Source: CAZIQY01 sp964541605
GTDB taxonomy: Bacteria; Desulfobacterota; Syntrophia; Syntrophales; UBA2185
Direction of reading: 5' to 3'
NCBI GenBank assembly: GCA_964541605.1
Contig: CAZIQY010000044.1
Coordinates: forward strand, 1-21,749
DNA length: 21,749 nucleotides
The notes beneath the pieces are model-generated. The model ran no database searches. It saw nothing but the letters and a program-made list of their open reading frames with translations, and had not been told where the DNA came from. Positions within the stretch are counted from its first letter, which is position 1. Each line of letters opens with the position of its first letter. Below are positions 15,649 to 20,837 of this stretch, piece after piece. Made by a program: the position numbers and the translations under genes.

Positions 15649-15669
15649 GTCCGAACAGTGCATTCGAAC
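15649..15669 (-). promoter_or_regulatory. Hairpin in the rpsF leader
   Basis: On the minus strand GUUCGAA pairs with UUCGGAC (seven pairs, one G-U) around a 7-base loop, 25 bases upstream of the TTG start. The rpsF leader of many bacteria binds the S6:S18 complex for feedback control. This hairpin is in the right place, but I cannot identify the conserved CCG-containing bulge of that motif. Confidence 0.35.
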
Positions 15670-15702
15670 AAGGAGTCCTTTTAAATTTAAATGAAGTTGC
15701 CT

Positions 15703-15729
15703 TTTATAATATCCGTGGGAATAAATCAA
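15703..15729 (-). promoter_or_regulatory. Possible rpsF operon promoter
   Basis: On the minus strand TTGATT (15724-15729) and TATAAA (15703-15708) are separated by 15 bases, shorter than ideal. The spot is reasonable, about 80 bases upstream of the rpsF start and upstream of the leader hairpin. The whole interval 15672-15946 shows no convincing gene. Confidence 0.35.
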
Positions 15730-15946
15730 GAGTTAAAAAGAGGAGGGGCTACTTTTTCAGAATGTGTATTTGCCGTACAACATGAAAAAATCTTCCCTCA
15801 AATCACTGGCAAAGAAAACAACTGCAACGTTGCGGCAAAGACTTTAAAAAGACCGCGGAAAGTGGATGTAAGGTATCTTTAGAAGTGAGGCAAAGTCAAT
15901 ATAATATTTGACATAGTATAAGGGAGGCCTTCCAATTTAACAGGAT

Positions 15947-16741
15947 TCACTCGCCTTTGAATTCCGGTTTGCGCTTTTCGAGAAACGCCGCAATGCCTTC
16001 TTCGTAGTCACGACTGTCATAAACCTTTCGCCTCAGCGACTGTATTTTTTCGAATGCATATGGGGTGATGGGGTGAGATCCGGCAAGGATTCTGAACTGT
16101 TCTTTTATCACGGCAATCGAAAGTGCGGATTGGGAGGCAATTGTCTTCGCGAGATAAAGTGTAAATGTTTCGAGCGATTCGGTGGCAATAAGATGGTTCA
16201 ATATGCCGACCTCTTTTGCACGTTCGGCGTCAATCGGCTGTGCGGAGAAAAACATTTCTTTCGCAATGTTCAGGCCCACTCTGTTTATGAAATGCATGAT
16301 GCCGGATGCATTATACGGTATTCCTATTTTGACCGGCGTAATGGCGAAGGAACATGAGGGATCGCCGATGATCATATCACAGGTAATGGCAAAATCGCAT
16401 GCGCCCCCCCATACGCTTCCTTGCACCATAGCGATAACGGGCGCCGGATATTCCTCGATTTTCCGTAATGCTATTTCGAGAGGGTTCTCATATCCCAACG
16501 GATCCCTGTGTGTTTTGGGAAGTTCCGAAATGTCGTGGCCGGCGGACCACACTTTGGCTCCTGCGGGTGCCCGGATAACAACCACGGGGATATTTTGAGT
16601 CTTGAATTCATCAAGTACCGCAATCAGTTGTGTAAGCAATCGGGCGCATAAGGCATTGTACTTTTTAGGATTATTGAGGGTAATGAATCCTATCGTTTCT
16701 TTTATCTCTTTTACGATGAGAGTTTCGGCAATCGTTTCCAC
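15947..16741 (-). CDS. scpB: Methylmalonyl-CoA decarboxylase-like crotonase
   Basis: A crotonase-fold enzyme that most closely recalls E. coli ScpB (YgfG), which decarboxylates methylmalonyl-CoA to propionyl-CoA. The shared pattern is detailed: RAPAGAKVWSAGHDISELP with His69, RDPLGYENPL, GSVWGGACDF, TPVKIGIPYNASG with Tyr143, AVIKEQFRIL and FLEKRKPEF. His69, the WGGA oxyanion-hole glycines and Tyr143 match the E. coli active-site residues as I recall them. The 264-aa length is normal. The start is GTG, nine bases after AAGGA. No mutase or CoA-transferase gene is adjacent, so its pathway here is open. A general enoyl-CoA hydratase is the fallback label. Confidence 0.85.
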   Translation of the reverse strand: METIAETLIVKEIKETIGFITLNNPKKYNALCARLLTQLIAVLDEFKTQNIPVVVIRAPAGAKVWSAGHDISELPKTHRDPLGYENPLEIALRKIEEYPAPVIAMVQGSVWGGACDFAITCDMIIGDPSCSFAITPVKIGIPYNASGIMHFINRVGLNIAKEMFFSAQPIDAERAKEVGILNHLIATESLETFTLYLAKTIASQSALSIAVIKEQFRILAGSHPITPYAFEKIQSLRRKVYDSRDYEEGIAAFLEKRKPEFKGE

Positions 16742-16985
16742 TTAGCGCATCCTTTATACCTTACCATCGCTTCCATTTGGTTAATTGTACCGGAAAGTGA
16801 TGTCATATTTTTCCTTATGTTTGACCCCCTGATAGAGGTATCATCATGATCGCAGCCTATATATACATCAAACTGGACTGAGTCACAAGTTATGCCGATG
16901 GCTGTCACTGAGGATATATGCCAGATTTATTCGCCACATATGAAAAGCCGTTGAGCCGACCCTGAAACAGTCTCTACAAAATTCC

Positions 16986-17014
16986 TTGACAATGACTTCA
17001 TTATACTCTAAAAA
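16986..17014 (+). promoter_or_regulatory. Sigma-70-like promoter upstream of the GNAT gene
   Basis: TTGACA (16986-16991), a 17-base spacer and TAAAAA (17009-17014). The -35 is perfect and the -10 moderate. If used for the GNAT gene it implies a leader of more than 300 bases containing the hairpin at 17117-17147. Confidence 0.4.
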
Positions 17015-17116
17015 TACAATAAAATACTTCTGTTCATTATAATTATGTCATTTGGCCACTAACTTTCTTCCTTATGGATTTAGGGGGGCAAGTGATTATC
17101 AAATTCATCATACAAC

Positions 17117-17147
17117 CTTCCTGACAGCTCTTTTGGCTGTCAGGAAG
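17117..17147. repeat. Perfect 12-bp inverted repeat (hairpin)
   Basis: CTTCCTGACAGC (17117-17128) and its exact complement (17136-17147) flank a 7-base loop. No T-run follows on either strand, so it is not a standard terminator. It could be a regulatory hairpin in the leader of the GNAT transcript or a processed terminator. Confidence 0.6.
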
Positions 17148-17340
17148 TCCCCATCCACATGAATTCTCCTCACGTTGTGAATTGCGACATTCCTTATGAT
17201 CCGGTTATTTTGCGCTATGCGACTGATGAGATTCCCATTCCGCCTCTTCACTTACGTCGTCTGTCATTGATGCGTCGTTTGTCATTTTGAAGCATTTTAG
17301 ATAAATAATACAAACCTTTCAAACATCTTTGGCTGGATTT

Positions 17341-17898
17341 ATGAAACCCGTTAATAAAACGGATGCGTCTGATCTGGTCATCCGCATGATGAATGATTTC
17401 ATCGCCCACGATTATCTCGAAGAGGGGGTGTGGGAGTTTCTGCGGTGTGTTCAATCAAACGGGGTCGCGCGTTTCTCCGGGATAAACCACTTTGTGCTGA
17501 TTGCCGAAATGGAGGAGCAGATTATAGGAACAATTGAAATTCGAGAGAATAATCACATAGTTTTATTCTGTGTGGAGAAAAAATACCGGCAAAGAGGCAT
17601 CGGCAGAAAATTGCTGCAAGGAGCGCTGGAGCTCTGTAAAAAAATTAACACTCAACTGTCTGAAGTCACCGTCAATTCGTTACCCGGTTCTGTTTTTATA
17701 TACGAAAGGCTGGGTTTCCATGTTGAAAAGCCGGAGGGGGGGAGATGCGATCTTTCCTGTACACCCATGTCTCTCGTGTTATCTAAGAAAAAAGATTTTC
17801 ATGCCATATTTTCTGATGAATATGAGATGAAAGCAATCCCCGGATGGTTTATTTCCCCGATCAGAGAGACGCCGACATATATTTTATATGACGGCTGA
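17341..17898 (+). CDS. GNAT-family N-acetyltransferase
   Basis: Transfers an acetyl group from acetyl-CoA to an unidentified amine. In the 185-aa protein the acetyl-CoA motif A reads LFCVEKKYRQRGIGRKLLQGALELC, with the R-x-x-G-I-G loop, followed by NSLPGSVFIYERLGF, the usual motif B. The segment after about residue 140 (GWFISPIRETPTYILYDG) extends beyond the GNAT core and is not recognised. ATG 17341 gives the typical GNAT beginning (MKPVNKTDASDLV). Its ribosome-binding site is weak, and the frame opens at a TTG four codons upstream. It stands alone, with its own terminator 53 bases downstream. Confidence 0.82.
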   Translation: MKPVNKTDASDLVIRMMNDFIAHDYLEEGVWEFLRCVQSNGVARFSGINHFVLIAEMEEQIIGTIEIRENNHIVLFCVEKKYRQRGIGRKLLQGALELCKKINTQLSEVTVNSLPGSVFIYERLGFHVEKPEGGRCDLSCTPMSLVLSKKKDFHAIFSDEYEMKAIPGWFISPIRETPTYILYDG

Positions 17899-17950
17899 CG
17901 ATGGATAGAATCGCAAAAAATTGAGTCAGACTTCTACAAGTGTCACAGAT

Positions 17951-17993
17951 ATATTAAAAGGGGTTGAGCATACAGCTCAACCCCTTTTAATAT
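17951..17993 (+). terminator. Strong bidirectional terminator hairpin after the GNAT gene
   Basis: A perfect 19-bp stem (17951-17969 with 17975-17993) around a 5-base loop. The stem runs from AT-rich ends through GGGGTTGAGC, so the plus-strand transcript has CCCCTTTTAATAT on its 3' side. It insulates the GNAT gene from the integrative element beyond. Confidence 0.88.
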
Positions 17994-18017
17994 GAGAGCT
18001 TTGAAAATCTACTCAAA

Positions 18018-18102
18018 TTGTCATTGTGAGGAGCGAAGCGACGTGACAATCTTATTATTTATCAATGGCTGATAAGATTTCTCCCTGCGGTCGAAATGAC
18101 AA
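18018..18102. repeat. REP-like palindromic repeat
   Basis: About 85 bp bounded by TTGTCATT and AATGACAA, with an inner inverted pair AATCTTAT / ATAAGATT. The left arm contains GAGGAGCGAAGCGACG, wording typical of dispersed GTCATTGCGAGGAGCGAAG-type repeats in many Deltaproteobacteria. The right arm is partly diverged and shorter. Other copies elsewhere in the genome are expected but cannot be seen here. Confidence 0.65.
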
Positions 18103-18133
18103 AGGGGAAGTCTTTCAAAACTCTCAATATATC

Positions 18134-18186
18134 TGGCGGGCGATCTGGGACTCGAACCCAGGGCCTTTGGTTCCGGAGACCAAACG
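18134..18186 (-). pseudogene. tRNA-Arg(CCG) 3' fragment, attachment-site remnant
   Basis: On the minus strand the sequence forms the 3' part of a tRNA: anticodon arm TTGGT-CTCCGGA-ACCAA (anticodon CCG), variable loop AGGCC, T arm CTGGG-TTCGAGT-CCCAG, acceptor 3' strand ATCGCCC, discriminator G and CCA. The expected 5' acceptor GGGCGAT and a D arm are missing; upstream of the anticodon arm the sequence becomes unrelated. This is what an integrative element leaves when it inserts into a tRNA 3' end. The intact gene should lie at the other end of the element, beyond the window. Confidence 0.85.
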
Positions 18187-18272
18187 ACATAACTTCCCTC
18201 TTTTTACCGTCAATTACTTAACTACTTAAAATATCACTTATAAATACATATGTTACATAAACGATATTTTTC

Positions 18273-18300
18273 TTGACTTACTTCAATTTCCCTGTATATT
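18273..18300 (+). promoter_or_regulatory. Integrase promoter
   Basis: TTGACT (18273-18278), a 16-base spacer and TATATT (18295-18300). Transcription would start near 18307, directly at the repeats that precede the integrase start codon. Confidence 0.6.
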
Positions 18301-18309
18301 TGTCTTGAA

Positions 18310-18353
18310 GGTTGGAAATAGGGTTGGAAAAATGGACATTGGTTCACAACCAA
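18310..18353 (+). promoter_or_regulatory. Direct and inverted repeats in the integrase leader
   Basis: GGTTGGAAA occurs twice (18310-18318, 18322-18330) with a 12-bp period. It is followed by the perfect inverted repeat TTGGTT-CAC-AACCAA (18339-18353), which overlaps the start of the ribosome-binding region AAGGGGGAC. The inverted repeat could be a repressor operator or an RNA hairpin limiting translation; the direct repeats could be integrase or HTH-protein binding sites. These roles are inference. Confidence 0.5.
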
Positions 18354-18363
18354 GGGGGACATT

Positions 18364-19473
18364 ATGAAGCGATTTAAGACAGATTATCCGGGAGTATTTT
18401 ACAGAGAAGCGGATCGTATAGGCGGTAGAGGTACGGAAAAGGTCTTTTATATCGTCTTCAAAAAAGATGGCAAAGTCTTAGAAGAGAAAGCCGGACGGCA
18501 ATATGCCGATGATATGACTCCTGCCCGCGCTGCAAGGATACGATCTGATAGGATCGAGGGACGGAGAGAATCCAGGAAAACGATCCGACAGAAAGAACAG
18601 GAACATGAAAATAGATGGATGCTTGATAAGCTCTGGAAGAGCTTTCAAGAGGAAAAAACCCTTAAAAGCATAAAAACGGATGAATCACGCTATAACCTAT
18701 ATCTTTCGCCGACTGTCGGATCGAAAGAACCTAAAGACATCATCCCTCTTGACATTGATAGGCTGAAAAGAAAAAACCTTAAAGGTAAATCTCCCCAAAC
18801 CGTAAAACTTACCTTATCCCTGCTTCGTCGGATCGTAAATTATGGCGTTAAGCGGCAATTATGTAAGCCTATGACATTTAAAATTGATATGCCGAAGGTA
18901 AATAACATTGTGATCGAAGACTTGAACCAGGCACAGGTTAAAAAGCTTATGAAGGCCATTGAGAATGATCCTTATCCGGAAGTAGCAGCTGTCATGAGTA
19001 TTGCTCTATATTCAGGGATGCGCCGAAGTGAAATACTTTCTCTATGCTGGGATGATATCGATGAAGAAAGAGGCTTTATTTCAATAAAGAATCCCAAAGG
19101 CGGGCAAAATGCCACTATTCCCTTGAATGAAGCAGTACGCGAAGTATTAAAAAATATTCCAAAAGGAAAAAGTCCCTATATCTTCCCTGGGAAAGAGGGG
19201 AAAAAACGTCCTGATATTCGCCGGGCGGTAAACCGTATCAGAAAGGCAGCGGATTTGCCGGAAGGATTTAGACCACTGCATGGGCTTAGGCATGTCTATG
19301 CTTCAATGCTTGCATCTTCCGGAAAGGTTGATCTTTACACATTACAGAAACTATTAACTCATAAAGACCCCAAAATGACGCAGCGATATGCACATCTACG
19401 GGATGAGGCATTAAGGAAAGCTTCGGAACTTGCGGGAGATATCGTCAAAGAGGCAATGGAGGGCAAACGATGA
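18364..19473 (+). CDS. int: Tyrosine recombinase (integrase)
   Basis: Site-specific recombinase that would insert and excise the element at tRNA-Arg. The 369-aa protein has an N-terminal arm-binding-like region (about 1-65), a core-binding SAM-like domain (about 85-170) and the catalytic domain (about 185-355). All catalytic positions are visible: Arg220 in YSGMRRSE, Lys245 in the beta-hairpin IKNPKGG, His306 and Arg309 in LHGLRH, His333 in LTHKDP, and the nucleophile Tyr342 in TQRYAHL. It therefore looks intact. ATG 18364 follows AGGGGGAC. It begins about 180 bases from the tRNA fragment, and its TGA overlaps the next gene's ATG (ATGA). Confidence 0.95.
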   Translation: MKRFKTDYPGVFYREADRIGGRGTEKVFYIVFKKDGKVLEEKAGRQYADDMTPARAARIRSDRIEGRRESRKTIRQKEQEHENRWMLDKLWKSFQEEKTLKSIKTDESRYNLYLSPTVGSKEPKDIIPLDIDRLKRKNLKGKSPQTVKLTLSLLRRIVNYGVKRQLCKPMTFKIDMPKVNNIVIEDLNQAQVKKLMKAIENDPYPEVAAVMSIALYSGMRRSEILSLCWDDIDEERGFISIKNPKGGQNATIPLNEAVREVLKNIPKGKSPYIFPGKEGKKRPDIRRAVNRIRKAADLPEGFRPLHGLRHVYASMLASSGKVDLYTLQKLLTHKDPKMTQRYAHLRDEALRKASELAGDIVKEAMEGKR

Positions 19474-20402
19474 CAAAGAAAATCCAGAAAGATCAGAGTG
19501 AAGAACTTCGGAGAGCCAAGCTTGAATTTATTTTTCGTAACGAAGGGGAATCTCAAAGGTTAAGGGAATTGCTTGAGCGAAATAAAAAAAAGCGTGACGA
19601 GATTACAACTGCATTGGCGACTATTGGGGGGAAATTTAGGCCAGAACAAAAGGAGAGGTGGGATTTTTTATATCAAGAGGCTGTGGTTGATGAGGAGTTG
19701 GCGGAATACCTTAAAAAGAAAATCCCCCCGAATGCCGTGAACCCTGTGTGGCGCTGGGTTGATTATTGCATGGATATTAAACAGAAAATGATAATGACGA
19801 CACCACAACTGAACTATAAGGAGCTAAAAACGAAAGTCATTGACATGCACTGCCGGGATGCACGGGAGATATTTACAGAACTTATGAATGATAGGCCGGC
19901 TGTTCATTTATTGCTTGGTATAGATTTAACGAGATCAAAAGAAGTGATAATTGAAGAAGTAAAGAAGCTTGTTGATGAATATAAGACAAAGTTAGGTGTC
20001 CATGAAGCACCTGGAAAACGTTTCAAATGGCTTTCCATCGTTCGTGAACTCATGGAGATATGGGATGCTTGGGCCGGATACGGTCAAAGACGTTGCTTCC
20101 ATTTAATTGCAAGTAAATTGAAGATGCCAAAATCCACAGTAAAAGCACGTTGGCGTCTTGCATATCGCCTTATCCAAAACAAAGAGTTTTCAAAAGAAGT
20201 AGCGAAAGAGTCAGCTGTTGAACTGTGTGCAAAATGTAAAGACAGCTCTAAATGTTATCGCGAAGAAGCAGATGATAGGATGGAATTCTATCCATGCGCT
20301 GCATACTTGAAGTTGACTGGCAAGAGCTACACAAGGGAAAAGGTGTTGGAAAATTTTGATGCCGTGGCTGATCAATATATAGCCGATAATTTTGAAGAAT
20401 AG
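19470..20402 (+). CDS. Unknown 310-aa protein with HTH-like and four-Cys regions
   Basis: I do not recognise a named family. The N-terminus is highly charged and helical (about 1-65, a likely coiled coil). Residues about 145-170 read LLLGIDLTRSKEVIIEEVKK, a helical segment. A stretch near 205-240 (CFHLIASKLKMPKSTVKARWRLAY) looks like a helix-turn-helix. The C-terminus carries Cys253, Cys256, Cys262 and Cys276 (C-x2-C-x5-C-x13-C), which could bind zinc or an iron-sulfur cluster. Its ATG overlaps the integrase stop, so the two proteins are made together. A recombination accessory factor or DNA-binding regulator is the natural guess, but it is only a guess. Confidence 0.7.
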   Translation: MTKKIQKDQSEELRRAKLEFIFRNEGESQRLRELLERNKKKRDEITTALATIGGKFRPEQKERWDFLYQEAVVDEELAEYLKKKIPPNAVNPVWRWVDYCMDIKQKMIMTTPQLNYKELKTKVIDMHCRDAREIFTELMNDRPAVHLLLGIDLTRSKEVIIEEVKKLVDEYKTKLGVHEAPGKRFKWLSIVRELMEIWDAWAGYGQRRCFHLIASKLKMPKSTVKARWRLAYRLIQNKEFSKEVAKESAVELCAKCKDSSKCYREEADDRMEFYPCAAYLKLTGKSYTREKVLENFDAVADQYIADNFEE

Positions 20403-20406
20403 CCCC

Positions 20407-20482
20407 TACCTAAGATTATCTGCAAAATAAGCACCCTGCTTATCTTATCTTTTCCATAGGTAAGAAAATAAAAATTCTTATC
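20407..20482 (+). promoter_or_regulatory. Nested inverted repeats and CTTATC boxes before the HTH gene
   Basis: ATAAGC-ACCCT-GCTTAT (20427-20443) is a small hairpin, enclosed by TACCTA (20407-20412) and TAGGTA (20457-20462). CTTATC occurs at 20439, 20444 and 20477. This is the only sizeable gap in the element's gene string and could hold an operator or attenuator for the downstream genes. No clear -35/-10 pair is seen. Confidence 0.35.
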
Positions 20483-20496
20483 GAAAGGAAAAGGCA

Positions 20497-20691
20497 ATGA
20501 AAAGCTACATCACTGAACAAAAAGTCAGCGAAATAACCAGTCTGAAACTTCCTACGCTAAGAAATCACAGGCATTTGAGCAAGGGAATACCTTACATCAA
20601 GGTTGGGCGGTCTGTTCGCTATGACCCGGCGGACGTTGAAGCCTTCATGCAGAAGCACCGCATTGACCCCGAAGCGAGGGCCGAACGATGA
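20497..20691 (+). CDS. AlpA/excisionase-like helix-turn-helix protein
   Basis: A 64-aa DNA-binding protein of the MerR-like HTH_17 type. KVSEITSLKLPTLRNHRHLSKGIPYIKVGRSVRYDPADVEAFMQ shows the recognition helix (LPTLRNHR), the wing (IPYIKVGRSVRY) and the closing helix. Relatives act as excisionases or as regulators of integrase genes in mobile elements. AAAGGAAAAGG lies upstream of its ATG. Its TGA overlaps the start of the next small gene (ATGA). Confidence 0.85.
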   Translation: MKSYITEQKVSEITSLKLPTLRNHRHLSKGIPYIKVGRSVRYDPADVEAFMQKHRIDPEARAER

Positions 20692-20837
20692 ACGACCGAC
20701 CTTCAATCTTGATCGAGTACGATCCGGAGACCTGGGAAATAACCACGGTTTATTTCAAAACTAATACCGACGTGGAAACGGCAAAGTTGAAAGAGATATT
20801 AAAGGATATGGTGCGGGATAGTCATGAACAATCTTAG
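20688..20837 (+). CDS. Small hypothetical protein (49 aa)
   Basis: Starts in the ATGA overlap with the HTH gene and ends 14 bases inside the primase-polymerase gene. The product (MNDRPSILIEYDPETWEITTVYF..., with EILKDMVRDSH near the end) looks like a short beta-hairpin followed by a charged helix. I do not recognise it. The overlaps at both ends are the main evidence that it is translated, and it may serve to couple translation into the primase gene. Confidence 0.55.
   Translation: MNDRPSILIEYDPETWEITTVYFKTNTDVETAKLKEILKDMVRDSHEQS

Larger units (their letters stand above)
16742..17340. other. 599-bp stretch without a convincing gene
   Basis: It separates the divergent scpB-like and GNAT genes. 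A plausible plus-strand promoter (16986-17014) and a perfect 12-bp inverted repeat (17117-17147) are present. A 43-codon frame at 17159-17290 begins 11 bases after AGGAAG, but its product (MNSPHVVNCDIPYDP...) resembles nothing I know. The minus frame at 16711-16908 shows no protein-like features. Confidence 0.6.

Noticed and set aside
15691..15882. 63-codon plus-strand frame in the rpsF upstream region
   Set aside because: No recognisable features, and it overlaps the probable promoter and leader of rpsF on the other strand.
17117..17147. Reading the perfect inverted repeat as a terminator
   Set aside because: No T-run follows the stem on either strand; kept only as a hairpin.
18134..18186. 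A complete functional tRNA gene
   Set aside because: The 5' acceptor strand and D arm cannot be found; the upstream sequence does not pair with the 3' acceptor ATCGCCC.
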